Positions 7,147-15,313 are shown, counted from the stretch's first letter. The stretch: DNA of 23,110 nt from a bacterium HR25 (GCA_002898615.1 BEIB01000010.1:1-23110); one strand, 5' to 3'. Notes: generated from the sequence alone by a model not told the origin. Made by a program: numbers and translations.

Positions 7147-7989
7147 ATGGAAGTGGCGCGCACCAAGGAGGCCATGCGGACCGCCCGGGCCCGCCTCACG
7201 GGCCCGGTGGGCTTCGTACCCACCATGGGCTACCTGCACGAGGGCCATCTGGTCCTGGTCCGCCGCGCCCGCGCCGAGAACGAGCACGTGGTGGCCAGCA
7301 TCTTCGTCAACCCCACCCAGTTCGGCCCCGGCGAGGATTACGAGCGCTACCCCAGGGACGAGGCCCGCGACCTAGCGATGCTGGAGGCGGAGGGAGTGGA
7401 TGTCGTCTTCATGCCCACCCCCCAGGAGATGTACCCTGAGGGATACAGCACCTGGGTGGAGGTGTACGGCCCCCTCACCGAACGCCTGGAGGGGGCCTCC
7501 CGGCCCGGCCACTTCCGCGGCGTGGCCACCGTGGTGGCCAAACTGTTCAACATCGTGCAGCCGCAACGGGCCTATTTCGGCGAGAAGGACGCCCAGCAGC
7601 TACGGGTCATCCGCAAGATGGTGGCGGACCTGGACATGCCCATAGAGATCGTCCCCGTGGCCACGGTGCGGGAGGCGGACGGCCTGGCCATGAGCAGCCG
7701 CAACAGCTACCTCTCGGCCGAGGAGCGGCGGCAGGCCCTGGCCCTCTCCCGGGCCCTGGAGCTGGCCCGCCGCCTGGTGCGAGACGAGGGGATGCGTGAT
7801 GCCTCCCTCCTGCGCCGCCGTCTGGAGGAGTTCCTGCGCTCATCCCCCGGGATCTCCCTGGACTACGTCAGCGTCTCCCACCCCGACACCCTCCAGGAAC
7901 TGGAGCGTATAGAGGGGCCGGCCCTGGTGCTCCTGGCGGCCCGCGTGGGCCCCGCCCGCCTCATTGACAACGCCCTCGTCACCCCCTAG
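7147..7989 (+). CDS. panC: Pantothenate synthetase (PanC)
   Basis: ATP-dependent condensation of pantoate (via pantoyl-adenylate) with beta-alanine to pantothenate, joining the products of the two upstream genes. At 280 residues it is typical of this cytidylyltransferase-fold enzyme. Visible motifs are PTMGYLHEGH (HxGH type, His31 and His34), FVNPTQFGPGEDYERYPRD, YFGEKDAQQL and the KMSKS-like AMSSRN. It starts 2 nt after panB with no obvious Shine-Dalgarno of its own, so translation is probably coupled. The following 126-nt gap to the cupin gene shows no clear terminator or promoter. Confidence 0.97.
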   Translation: MEVARTKEAMRTARARLTGPVGFVPTMGYLHEGHLVLVRRARAENEHVVASIFVNPTQFGPGEDYERYPRDEARDLAMLEAEGVDVVFMPTPQEMYPEGYSTWVEVYGPLTERLEGASRPGHFRGVATVVAKLFNIVQPQRAYFGEKDAQQLRVIRKMVADLDMPIEIVPVATVREADGLAMSSRNSYLSAEERRQALALSRALELARRLVRDEGMRDASLLRRRLEEFLRSSPGISLDYVSVSHPDTLQELERIEGPALVLLAARVGPARLIDNALVTP

Positions 7990-8115
7990 GGTGGACTCCG
8001 TAGGGAGGAGGGGTGCCGGACCGGCCTTCCCGCGCCCTCGTCGAATCGCCCGTCCAGGTTTAGGTTTTGCCGCCAGGCTGGCGAGGGGCCCCGTGCAGGG
8101 AGGAGTGGCAGTGAC

Positions 8116-8928
8116 ATGAAGGACATCCAGCTCGACGGCTCACCGGCGCTGCTCATCGGCCCTGAGGACTGTGCCGTCCTGGGGGAGGAGTCCTTCGGCA
8201 TGCCGGGGCTGCGGGCCACGGAGCTGCTGGGGCCCTTCGTCCGGCTCCATGCTTCCGGGCCCCTAATCACCGTCCACGACGCCGTCATGGAGCCCGGCAT
8301 GGGCATCGGCCACCATCCGCACCGCTTCAACGAGCGCCTCTTTTACATCCTGGAGGGGGCCATAGACCATGACGACGCCCTCAACGGCATCACCGGCCAT
8401 ATGGGGAAGGGCGACCTGGGCCGCCTCACCGAGGGCCAGCGAGGCATGCTCCACCAGGAGTGGAACAACACCGACGTCCCCGCCCGCGCCTTCATCCTGG
8501 TCTACGAGACCGACCCCGTCCCCCCAGTGGCCTCCTTCGCCCTCCTGCCGGACGATAAGGCGCCCCGCTACCAGGAGGCGCCCGGCATCCACAGCAAGGA
8601 GCTGGTGGGGCCGCGGGCCCGTTTCCCCCTCCACGGCGACATACGCCTCATGGTGGACACCCGCCTGGAGGCCGGCGCCACCCTCTCCCAGGCCGTTTCC
8701 GCCGGTGAGGGCGCCCTCCTCTTCCCCCTGGAGGGGGAGATGGAAGCGCCGGAGGCCGCCGTGGCCCTACGGCCGGGCTACTCCCTCCTCCTCCCGCCGG
8801 CCGTTGCACCCCGCCGGCTGACGCTGCGGGCCCTGACGCCGGGACGCCTCATCAGGGTGGTGTACGGACCGGGGCGGGGCCTCGTCTTCGGCCGCCCCCT
8901 GGAGCGCCCCTTCCGGGCCGGCCGCTAG
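8116..8928 (+). CDS. Pirin-like bicupin protein
   Basis: This 270-residue two-domain cupin is cytoplasmic with no signal peptide. The N-terminal cupin carries the pirin metal-site pattern: His67 and His69 in GHHPHRFNERLFYILEG, and His113 and Glu115 in MLHQEW, 44 residues later, close to the spacing in human pirin. The C-terminal half is a second, metal-free cupin-like domain with ALLFPLEGE and GYSLLLPP turns. Pirins include quercetin dioxygenases and redox or transcription cofactors, so no substrate can be assigned. The ATG has AGGAG 10 nt upstream. The gene ends in a hairpin with T6, and a yebC promoter begins within that T-tract. Confidence 0.8.
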   Translation: MKDIQLDGSPALLIGPEDCAVLGEESFGMPGLRATELLGPFVRLHASGPLITVHDAVMEPGMGIGHHPHRFNERLFYILEGAIDHDDALNGITGHMGKGDLGRLTEGQRGMLHQEWNNTDVPARAFILVYETDPVPPVASFALLPDDKAPRYQEAPGIHSKELVGPRARFPLHGDIRLMVDTRLEAGATLSQAVSAGEGALLFPLEGEMEAPEAAVALRPGYSLLLPPAVAPRRLTLRALTPGRLIRVVYGPGRGLVFGRPLERPFRAGR

Positions 8929-8947
8929 GCCGGGCGCCGCCTTTTTT
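8918..8947 (+). terminator. Terminator-like hairpin and T-tract after the pirin-like gene
   Basis: CCGGCC-GCTA-GGCCGG (8918-8933) forms a 6-bp stem whose loop includes the stop codon. Eight GC-rich bases separate it from TTTTTT (8942-8947). The gap between stem and T-tract is longer than ideal for intrinsic termination. Confidence 0.45.
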
Positions 8948-8975
8948 GACGCCCCCTCGCTCCTGACGCTAAAAT
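8946..8975 (+). promoter_or_regulatory. Predicted promoter of yebC-ruvC-ruvA
   Basis: TTGACG (8946-8951), an 18-nt spacer and TAAAAT (8970-8975) form a strong sigma70-type promoter. Its -35 overlaps the upstream T-tract. The leader of about 70 nt contains a 7-bp hairpin CCCCTCC-CGGC-GGAGGGG (8992-9009). Confidence 0.7.
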
Positions 8976-9049
8976 GGGTCGGAGACGGAGTCCCCTCCCG
9001 GCGGAGGGGGCTCGCCCAGTCCAGACCGCGTCGAAGGGCGGGTCAGAGC

Positions 9050-9808
9050 ATGGGTGGCCACTCTCATTGGTCCCAGATCAAGCGACAGAAGTGGGCGGCC
9101 GACGCCAAGCGCGGGCAGCTCTTCAGCAAGCTGACGCGGGAGATCACCGTAGCCGCCCGCGAGGGCGGCCCTGACCCTGACCTCAACCCCCGCCTGCGCC
9201 TGGCCATCGAGCGGGCCAGGGAGCACAACATGCCCCTGGACACCATCGAGCGGGCCATCAAGCGGGCCACCGGCAGCGGCGACGAGGCCCGGCAGTTCCA
9301 GGAGGTCCGCTTCGAGGGATACGGGCCGGGCGGCGTAGCCATCCTGGTGGACGCCCTGACGGACAACCGCAACCGCACCGTCTCCGAGGTGCGGCAGGTG
9401 CTCTCCCGCAACGGCGGCAGCCTGGGGGAGGCCGGCTCCGTGAGCTGGCAGTTCGAGAGCCGGGGCGTCATCTCTATCAGCGTCCCGGAGGGGGCCGACC
9501 CGGACGAACTGGCCCTCCAGGTCATCGACGCCGGGGCTGACGATGTGCGGGTAGAAGACCGCCGCATTGAGGCCTACGTGGACCCCTCCAGCCTGAGCGA
9601 CCTGCGCGCCGCCCTGGAGGAGCGGGGCCTGGCCATCGACTCCGCCGAGGTCACCATGCTCCCCAAGGCCACCGTCCCCCTGGACGAAAAGACAGCCGTC
9701 CAGGTGCTGCGGCTCCTGGACGCCCTGGAGGAGCTGGAGGACGTCCAGCGCGTCTACTCCAACGCCGAGTTCCCGGACTCCGTCCTCATGGAATACGCCA
9801 GCCGCTAG
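9050..9808 (+). CDS. yebC: YebC/PmpR family protein
   Basis: This 252-residue YebC-family protein is recognised by its start GGHSHWSQIKRQKWAADAKR, by FSKLTREITVAAREGG and by EGYGPGGVAILVDALTDNRN. Family members have been described as DNA-binding regulators and, for YebC-type translation factors, as relieving ribosome stalling at proline stretches. Which applies here cannot be told from sequence. The ATG has only a weak GGGCGGG upstream. The gene heads a conserved yebC-ruvC-ruvA cluster seen in many bacteria; ruvC follows after 71 nt. Confidence 0.95.
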   Translation: MGGHSHWSQIKRQKWAADAKRGQLFSKLTREITVAAREGGPDPDLNPRLRLAIERAREHNMPLDTIERAIKRATGSGDEARQFQEVRFEGYGPGGVAILVDALTDNRNRTVSEVRQVLSRNGGSLGEAGSVSWQFESRGVISISVPEGADPDELALQVIDAGADDVRVEDRRIEAYVDPSSLSDLRAALEERGLAIDSAEVTMLPKATVPLDEKTAVQVLRLLDALEELEDVQRVYSNAEFPDSVLMEYASR

Positions 9809-9879
9809 GCCCTGGAGAGGCAGAGAGAGGCTGAGGCAGAGGACGCCCCGGCGTCCCCCGGCCAGGCCCGCTGAGCATC

Positions 9880-10407
9880 ATGGACGAGGTCCCCACCGAC
9901 CTGCGCGTCCTGGGCATCGACCCGGGGAGCGCCGTCACCGGCTACGGCATCGTCGTCCTGCGGGGGCAGGAGCTGACGGCCCTGGAGTACGGCGCCTGGC
10001 GTCTGGACGTCCGTCTCCCCCTGGAGGAGCGGCTGCGCCAGCTCTACGAGGCCATCGTCGCCCTCGTGGCGGGCTACCGCCCCCAGGAGGTCGCCATAGA
10101 GGACTTCTACGTGGGCCACGCGCGGGCCGCCGTCACCATCGGTCAGGTGCGGGCCATGGCGCTGCTGGCGGCCGCCCAGGCCGGCCTGCCAGTATCCCTC
10201 TACCGCCCCCTGGAGGTCAAGCAGGCAGTGGTCGGCTACGGCCTGGGGGACAAGGCGCAGGTGCAGGAGATGGTCCGTGCCCTCCTCCGCCTGGAGACAG
10301 CGCCCCAGCCGCCCGACGCCGCCGATGCCCTGGCGGTGGCCATCTGCCACGCCCTGAAGCGGATGGCCCAGCAGGCCCTGCGCCGGGCCTCCGGCGGACG
10401 GCCATGA
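9880..10407 (+). CDS. ruvC: Crossover junction endodeoxyribonuclease RuvC
   Basis: Resolves Holliday junctions by paired nicks during recombinational repair, working with RuvA-RuvB. The 175 residues match the family (RNase H fold). The four acidic catalytic residues are all visible: Asp14 in GIDPGS, Glu74 in AIEDFYVG, and Asp146 and Asp149 in DAADALA. VKQAVVGYG and the GQVRAMALLAA helix are also typical. The start lacks a good Shine-Dalgarno; a later in-frame start would lose the first strand. The last four bases overlap ruvA (ATGA), so the two are coupled. No ruvB is in the window. Confidence 0.96.
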   Translation: MDEVPTDLRVLGIDPGSAVTGYGIVVLRGQELTALEYGAWRLDVRLPLEERLRQLYEAIVALVAGYRPQEVAIEDFYVGHARAAVTIGQVRAMALLAAAQAGLPVSLYRPLEVKQAVVGYGLGDKAQVQEMVRALLRLETAPQPPDAADALAVAICHALKRMAQQALRRASGGRP

Positions 10408-10970
10408 GCCCCATCGCCCGCCTGCGAGGCGTCGTCCTGGAGCGGGGGCCGGGCTGGCTCATCGTGGAGGTGGGAGGGCTGGGCCTCCAGGTCTACGCGA
10501 GCGCCGCCGCCCTTTCCAGCGCCCGGGAGGGGGAGACCGTGGAGCTCCACACCCACCTGGTGGTCCGGGACGAGTCCTGGGCCCTCTACGGTTTCCCCAC
10601 CCGCGAAGAGCTGGAGCTCTTCCGCTCCCTCATCGGCGTGGGGGGCGTGGGCCCCCGCCTGGCCTTGGCCCTCCTCTCCGCCCTGGGCGCCCCGGCCCTG
10701 AGCGACGCCATCGCCCGCGGCGACGCCGACGCCCTGGCCCGCACACCCGGAGTGGGCCGCAAGCTGGCGGGCCGCATCGTCCTGGAGCTGCGGGGCCGCC
10801 TGGCCGCCGAGGCCGCCACGCCCCCGGAGCAGCGGGAGGTGCTGGAGGCGCTGCTGGCCCTGGGCTACAGCCGCGATGAGGCCCGGGAGGCCCTGCGCCT
10901 GGCCGATCTCCCCCCTGACGCTCCCCTGGAGGAGAAACTGCGGGCCGTCCTGCGCCGGCTCGCTCGCTGA
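10404..10970 (+). CDS. ruvA: Holliday junction DNA helicase subunit RuvA
   Basis: Binds the four-way junction as a tetramer and loads the RuvB motor. At 188 residues it has the three usual domains: an N-terminal OB fold (residues 1 to about 63, IARLRGVVLERGPGWLIVEV), two helix-hairpin-helix motifs (LIGVGGVGPRLALALLSAL and TPGVGRKLAGRIVLEL), and a C-terminal domain III (EALLALGYSRDEAREAL) that contacts RuvB. The start overlaps the ruvC stop by ATGA. A GTG-started DUF1232 gene follows after 12 nt and is probably in the same transcript. Confidence 0.96.
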   Translation: MSPIARLRGVVLERGPGWLIVEVGGLGLQVYASAAALSSAREGETVELHTHLVVRDESWALYGFPTREELELFRSLIGVGGVGPRLALALLSALGAPALSDAIARGDADALARTPGVGRKLAGRIVLELRGRLAAEAATPPEQREVLEALLALGYSRDEAREALRLADLPPDAPLEEKLRAVLRRLAR

Positions 10971-10982
10971 GGAGGAGACAAC

Positions 10983-11300
10983 GTGTCGTCCCGCTACGCG
11001 CAACGCCCCTCTCCCAGCCTCGCCCGCCGGCTGCTGGGGCTTCCCCTAAGGGCCAAAGCCCGCCTGCTCTGGCGCCTCGTTCTGGACCGCCGCACCGGCC
11101 TGCTGCCCAAGCTGGTGCTCATGGCCCTGGCCGTCTACCTGGCCAGTCCCATAGACCTCCTGCCCGACTTCATCCCCTTCGTCGGCCAGATGGACGACGC
11201 GGTGGTGGCCCTGGTCTCCCTCCTGGCCCTGCTCCTCCTGGTGCCCCGCCCCGTCCTGCTGGAGCACCTAGAGCGTCTGGAGCTGGAGGCGCCCCGCTAG
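10983..11300 (+). CDS. DUF1232 (YkvA-like) small membrane protein
   Basis: This 105-residue protein begins with GTG at 10983 behind a GGAGGAG ribosome-binding site (spacing about 5 nt). The family signature SPIDLLPDFIPFVGQMDD lies in the middle, between a hydrophobic helix (LLPKLVLMALAVYLA) and another (AVVALVSLLALLLLVP), so it is probably an inner-membrane hairpin. DUF1232 proteins have no settled function. It follows ruvA after 12 nt. Its stop codon shares the tetranucleotide CTAG with the stop of the convergent propeller gene, leaving no room for a terminator. Confidence 0.85.
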   Translation: MSSRYAQRPSPSLARRLLGLPLRAKARLLWRLVLDRRTGLLPKLVLMALAVYLASPIDLLPDFIPFVGQMDDAVVALVSLLALLLLVPRPVLLEHLERLELEAPR

Positions 11301-12220
11301 TCTATAAGTAGACAACAGACCCGCGGCAGGCCGCTGGCGACGGTCTCCCAGCGGCGGCCGCCGTCCGCGGAGAGGAAGACCTCCCCCTCCACGGTGCCGA
11401 AAGCAGCCAGCGGCCCCGCTGCCGTCAGGCAGTAGGTGTCTATGTTATCGCCGAACCACTCCGGCAGGCCGGAGTCACACTTCTGGAAGGGATCCTCCCC
11501 GGCCAGGGGCCGACGGTATACCGCCGCTCGCTGGGTGTAGGGGCCGGTGGAAGCAGTCACCAGGACGGTATCATCCTCAGTCACGGCCACCGCCCGCAGG
11601 TACTGCCCGTGGAGCCCCTCCTTCAGGAACTGCCAGCGCTCGCCGCCGTCCTGGCTGACGGCCAGCCCGCGGGCGGAGGCGGCCAGCACCAGGCCGGCGG
11701 CCCGGGGGTGGGCCACCACCTGGTGGACGTCGGCGTGGATGTCTATAGTAGGACGCCAGGAGCGCCCGCCGTCCTGGGAACGAAGGACGCCACCCACGTG
11801 CACGTTGACGTAGACGGCCCCGTCCGGCCCCAGCGCCAGCGAGCGAGTGTCCGGCGGGCCGCCCCAGGGCGTGTACCAGGACTCCCGGCCCTCCACCGCC
11901 TCGAACGTCTCCACCAGTTGCAGCCGCCCCTCCAGCAGGGACAGGAGGTGGGCGCCCTCCGTCCCCACCAGCAGTCCCATGGGCGTGGGCAGGAGACAGG
12001 TGGCCCGCTGGTAGGGCCTGGGCACCTGGGCCACCGCCGCCCACTCTCCCCCTGCCCCCAGGTGCCATATCTCGCCCTCGCCCACGATGGCCCAGCAGCC
12101 GGCGTCGTCCCTGGCGAGGGCGGTCACCTCCCTCCCGGCGAAGACTGGGCCGTTACCTGCTGGCGCCTCGTAGAGGCCGGCGGCCGTCCCCACGAGGATC
12201 CGTGTCCCTCTGCCCCGCAT
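11297..12220 (-). CDS. Asp-box (BNR-repeat) beta-propeller protein
   Basis: This 307-residue protein has three clear Asp-box turns, SQDGGRSW, SQDGGERW and SADGGRRW, spread along a repetitive beta-strand protein (GLYEAP, GLLVGTEGAHLL, GAVYVNVHVGGVL). The folding class is that of sialidase-type, Ycf48-like and exo-alpha-sialidase-related propellers. No sialidase catalytic set is recognisable and no signal peptide is visible, so it is probably a cytoplasmic propeller of unknown role. ATG 12220 is chosen for its strong GGAGGAGG upstream; a TTG extension to 12238 would run through that site. It is transcribed divergently from uvrB, with overlapping promoters. Confidence 0.7.
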   Translation of the reverse strand: MRGRGTRILVGTAAGLYEAPAGNGPVFAGREVTALARDDAGCWAIVGEGEIWHLGAGGEWAAVAQVPRPYQRATCLLPTPMGLLVGTEGAHLLSLLEGRLQLVETFEAVEGRESWYTPWGGPPDTRSLALGPDGAVYVNVHVGGVLRSQDGGRSWRPTIDIHADVHQVVAHPRAAGLVLAASARGLAVSQDGGERWQFLKEGLHGQYLRAVAVTEDDTVLVTASTGPYTQRAAVYRRPLAGEDPFQKCDSGLPEWFGDNIDTYCLTAAGPLAAFGTVEGEVFLSADGGRRWETVASGLPRVCCLLID

Positions 12221-12255
12221 GCTCCTCCTCCCCCACAACCTGTCATGTGCTCGAT

Positions 12256-12294
12256 AGGCCCATTGTAAGGCCTGGAGGCGCCGTCTGCTAAAAT
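12256..12294. promoter_or_regulatory. Overlapping divergent promoters between the propeller gene and uvrB, with inverted repeat
   Basis: On the plus strand TAAAAT (12289-12294) is the uvrB -10, with TTGTAA (12263-12268) 20 nt upstream as a poorly spaced -35. On the minus strand TTAGCA (12291-12286), 18 nt and TACAAT (12267-12262) form the propeller-gene promoter. The two use the same bases. An inverted repeat AGGCC-8nt-GGCCT (12256-12273) spans the minus -10 and could be an operator. Confidence 0.5.
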
Positions 12295-12310
12295 GGTCTG
12301 AGGAGGTCTC

Positions 12311-14368
12311 ATGGCCCAGGAGACGCAGTTCCGGCTAGTGGCGCCCTTTGGCCTCACGGGGGACCAGCCCCAGGCGGTGGAGAAGCTGCTGGAGGGGCTG
12401 GAGAAGGGCTACAAGCACCAGACCCTCCTGGGTGTCACCGGCTCCGGCAAGACCTTCACCATGGCCAACGTCATCGCCCGCTGGGGGAGGCCCACCCTGG
12501 TCATCTCCCCCAACAAGACGCTGGCCGCCCAGCTCTACGCCGAGTTCCGGGAGTTCTTCCCCCACAACGCCGTGGAGTACTTCGTCTCCTACTATGACTA
12601 CTACCAGCCGGAGGCCTACATCCCCCGCACCGACACCTACATCGCCAAGGACGCCGACATCAACGAGGAGATAGACAAGCTGCGCCACGCTGCCACCCGC
12701 GCCCTCTTCACCCGGCGGGACGTCATTATCGTCGCCTCCGTCTCTTGCATCTACGGCCTGGGGGAGCCCACCGAGTACTACAACTTCGTCCTGCGCTTCA
12801 GGAAGGGTGAGGCCACCAACCGCCAGCGGGTGCTGCGCAAGCTGGTGGACATGCAGTATGAGCGCAACGACTACAACTTGGTGCGGGGCAAGTTCCGTCT
12901 GCGAGGGGACTCCCTCACCATCATGCCCGCCTACGAAGAGCTGGCCGTCCGTATCGACTTCTGGGGGGACGAGGTGGAGCGCATCCTCCAGCTAGACCCC
13001 CTCACGGGGGAGATCGTCGGCGAGCTGGACGAGATAGAGATCTACCCGGCCAAGCACTTCGTCACCTCCCCGGACAAGCTGGAGGCCGCCATCCGCGACA
13101 TAGAGCGGGAGCTGGAGGAGCGGGTGGCCTGGTTCAAGGCTCAGGGGAAGCTGCTGGAGGCCCAGCGCCTGTGGGAGCGCACCCGCTACGACATCGAGTG
13201 CCTGCGGGAGCAGGGATACTGCGCCGGCATCGAGAACTACGCCTGCCACCTGGCCCGGCGCCACCGGCCACGCCACACCTGGGCCGAGATGTGCGGCTCC
13301 ACCCCCTGGACCCTCCTGGACTACTTCCCCGATGACTTCCTGATGATCATCGACGAGTCCCACCTGGCCATACCCCAGATACGGGGCATGTACCACGGCG
13401 ACGTCCACCGCAAGCAGACCCTGGCCGATTACGGCTTCCGCCTCCCCTCGGCCGTGGACAACCGCCCCCTCAGCTTCCAGGAGTTTTTGGAGCACATCAA
13501 CCAGGTCATCTACGTCTCCGCCACCCCCGGCCCCTGGGAGCAGGAGGTCTCCCAGCAGGTGGTGGAGCAGCTCATCCGCCCTACCGGCATCGTCGACCCC
13601 GAGGTGGAGGTGCGGCCCACCCGCGGCCAGGTGGACGACCTCCTCCACGAGGTGCGCCAACGGGTGGAGCGGGGCGAGCGGGCCCTGGTCACCACCCTCA
13701 CCAAGAAGATGGCCGAGAGCCTGGCCGACTACCTGCAGGAGATGGGCATCAAGACCCACTACCTCCACTCCGACATCGAGACGCTGGAGCGAGTGGAGAT
13801 CCTGCGCGACCTCCGCCTGGGCGTCTACGACGTGGTGGTGGGGATCAACCTCCTGCGGGAGGGGCTGGACCTGCCCGAGGTGAGCCTGGTGGCCATCCTG
13901 GACGCCGACAAGGAGGGCTACCTGCGCTCCGAGTGGTCCCTCATCCAGACCATGGGCCGCGCCGCCCGCCACGTCAACGGCAGGGTCATCATGTACGCCG
14001 ACACCATCACCGACTCCATGCGCCGGGCCATCGAGGAGACGGAGCGGCGCCGTCGCATCCAGATGGAGTACAACCAGCGCCACGGCATCCAGCCGGAGGG
14101 GATCCGCAAGGCCATACGGGACCTGACGGACCGCGTCCGCCAGGTGGCGGAGGAGCGGCCCACCTACCAGACCGGCCCCCTCCCCAGGGAGGAGATCGTC
14201 CGCCTCATCAAGGACCTGGAGAAGCAGATGAAGGAGGCCGCCCGCAACCTGGAGTTCGAGAAGGCGGCCCTCCTGCGAGACCAGATCTTCGAGCTGCGCC
14301 GCGAGCTGGTGGGGGACGAAGAGGGGCTCCGGCTCATCGCCGCCCTCCGTCAGGGCCGCCAGACCTGA
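12311..14368 (+). CDS. uvrB: Excinuclease ABC subunit B (UvrB)
   Basis: Damage-verifying helicase-like subunit of nucleotide excision repair, working with UvrA and UvrC. The 685 residues match the family. Walker A is GVTGSGKT (41-48). The beta-hairpin region reads [18 protein letters not shown]. Motif II is IIDESH, and helicase motifs V-VI are [14 protein letters not shown] and [12 protein letters not shown]. The C-terminal UVR domain that binds UvrC is [20 protein letters not shown]. The start has AGGAGG with a 4-nt spacer and a -10 box only about 17 nt upstream, so the 5' leader is very short. It is convergent with the methyltransferase gene, stops 3 nt apart. Confidence 0.98.
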   Translation: MAQETQFRLVAPFGLTGDQPQAVEKLLEGLEKGYKHQTLLGVTGSGKTFTMANVIARWGRPTLVISPNKTLAAQLYAEFREFFPHNAVEYFVSYYDYYQPEAYIPRTDTYIAKDADINEEIDKLRHAATRALFTRRDVIIVASVSCIYGLGEPTEYYNFVLRFRKGEATNRQRVLRKLVDMQYERNDYNLVRGKFRLRGDSLTIMPAYEELAVRIDFWGDEVERILQLDPLTGEIVGELDEIEIYPAKHFVTSPDKLEAAIRDIERELEERVAWFKAQGKLLEAQRLWERTRYDIECLREQGYCAGIENYACHLARRHRPRHTWAEMCGSTPWTLLDYFPDDFLMIIDESHLAIPQIRGMYHGDVHRKQTLADYGFRLPSAVDNRPLSFQEFLEHINQVIYVSATPGPWEQEVSQQVVEQLIRPTGIVDPEVEVRPTRGQVDDLLHEVRQRVERGERALVTTLTKKMAESLADYLQEMGIKTHYLHSDIETLERVEILRDLRLGVYDVVVGINLLREGLDLPEVSLVAILDADKEGYLRSEWSLIQTMGRAARHVNGRVIMYADTITDSMRRAIEETERRRRIQMEYNQRHGIQPEGIRKAIRDLTDRVRQVAEERPTYQTGPLPREEIVRLIKDLEKQMKEAARNLEFEKAALLRDQIFELRRELVGDEEGLRLIAALRQGRQT

Positions 14369-14371
14369 CCC

Positions 14372-15100
14372 CTACAGCCGCTCCGCCACCAGCCAGGCCA
14401 GCCGCTGCCTGAAGACGAAGGTGTCCTCCACGGCCTGCACCCCCAGGCCGCTCAAGTCTGCCTCCTGTGCCCCCGTGAGGAGCCGGCGCATCATCTCCAC
14501 CCGCTGGGGAGAGGGCCGTGCCCCTACCAGCCACTCGTGGAACTCGCGCTGCAGGTCCAGCACCTGAAGGCGACGCACCAGGAAGCCGGCCTCCCCCAGC
14601 AGGTGCACCAGCTCGCTCAGACGGAAGTAGCCGGGATGGGAGCGGTCGCGCAGGCGCTCCAGGCGGTTCTGGTAGCGGGCCCGCACCTCCTGCTCGTGGG
14701 CCACTATCTCCTCCAGGGCCAGCCTCCCCCCGGGCCGGCAGACCCGCCACATCTCGCTGGCCTGGGCGGCCGGGTCTGGCAGGTGGTGGAAATAAAAGCC
14801 GCAGGTGACCAGGTCGAAGGACTCGTCCGGGAAGGGTAGCTCCAGGGCGTCAGGGGGCCACTCCTGGAGGACGAGGTTGGGGCGGCGGGCCAGCCGTCGG
14901 CGGAGGCGGGGCGGCCCGTCCCGACAGAGGGCCAACACCTCGCCCGCCCGCCCGGCGAAGGCGAGGGCCAGGAGGCCGCTCCCCAGCCAGATGTCCAGCA
15001 CTCGCTCCTCTCGCCCCGGCCGCACGAAGGAGACGAAGCGCCGCAGCCGGCGCGGGTCAGCCACCTTGGGAGAGATGATCATCTCGGGCCTGGAGCCCAT
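14372..15100 (-). CDS. Class I SAM-dependent methyltransferase
   Basis: This 242-residue Rossmann-fold methyltransferase resembles the UbiE/COQ5 or Methyltransf_11 type. Motif I is VLDIWLGSGLLALAFA, where the first glycine of DxGxGxG is replaced by Trp. The segments ALELPFPDESFDLVTCGFYF and MWRVCRPGGRLALEEIV correspond to motifs II-III. The C-terminal part (EFHEWLVGARPSPQRVEMM) resembles that of other small-molecule methyltransferases. ATG 15100 overlaps a TACAAT -10-like box (15104-15099); if that box is used, the true start is ATG 15082, six codons later. No Shine-Dalgarno is evident for either. Substrate unknown. The neighbours (uvrB, crcB) give no functional hint. Confidence 0.8.
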   Translation of the reverse strand: MGSRPEMIISPKVADPRRLRRFVSFVRPGREERVLDIWLGSGLLALAFAGRAGEVLALCRDGPPRLRRRLARRPNLVLQEWPPDALELPFPDESFDLVTCGFYFHHLPDPAAQASEMWRVCRPGGRLALEEIVAHEQEVRARYQNRLERLRDRSHPGYFRLSELVHLLGEAGFLVRRLQVLDLQREFHEWLVGARPSPQRVEMMRRLLTGAQEADLSGLGVQAVEDTFVFRQRLAWLVAERL

Positions 15101-15120
15101 TGTAACGGCGGGGGCCGCCC

Positions 15121-15149
15121 TTGACCCAGCCCACGCTGGCCCGTAGCAT
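15121..15149 (+). promoter_or_regulatory. Predicted promoter of the fluoride riboswitch-crcB transcript
   Basis: TTGACC (15121-15126), a 17-nt spacer and TAGCAT (15144-15149) lie so that transcription would begin near 15156, two or three bases before the aptamer. This fits an aptamer forming the very 5' end of the RNA. Confidence 0.6.
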
Positions 15150-15158
15150 TGGCCGCGA

Positions 15159-15224
15159 GGGCGATGAGGCCCGCCCGGCGCCCCCCAGGCGCCGAACCGC
15201 GCTGGACGCTGATGGCCTCTGCTG
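15159..15224 (+). ncRNA. Fluoride (crcB-motif) riboswitch aptamer
   Basis: GGGCGATGAGGCCCGCCC (15159-15176) matches the P1 segment of the Thermotoga petrophila fluoride aptamer as I remember it. The conserved 3' part GCTGATGGCCTCTGCTG (15208-15224) matches the pseudoknot partner region. Between them lies GAACCGCG-CTGGA-CGC, equivalent to the AAAC strand and P2. An extra hairpin GGCGCC-CCCCA-GGCGCC (15177-15193) sits directly after P1 and is absent from the Thermotoga sequence. The element lies upstream of crcB, the usual target gene. Fluoride-Mg binding normally turns on the exporter. Confidence 0.85.
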
Positions 15225-15284
15225 CTGCCGCCGCCGGCGCTCCTCTGGCGGCCGAGAGCTGCGACGGACGCAGGAGCGCTGTCT

Positions 15285-15313
15285 GGCGGCCCCCTGGCCG
15301 CCTCTTCGGAAGA
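15285..15313 (+). promoter_or_regulatory. Candidate expression platform before crcB
   Basis: GGCGGCC-CCCT-GGCCGCC (15285-15302) forms a 7-bp hairpin immediately followed by TCTT-CGG-AAGA (15303-15313), whose 3' arm includes the purine-rich GGAAGA that serves as crcB ribosome-binding site. Pairing would hide this site, suggesting control of translation; the T-tract of a classic terminator is missing. Confidence 0.4.

Noticed and set aside
12992..14083. Minus-strand open frame opposite uvrB
   Set aside because: It is the antisense shadow of a highly conserved gene, with His/Leu/Gly-rich composition and no ribosome-binding site.
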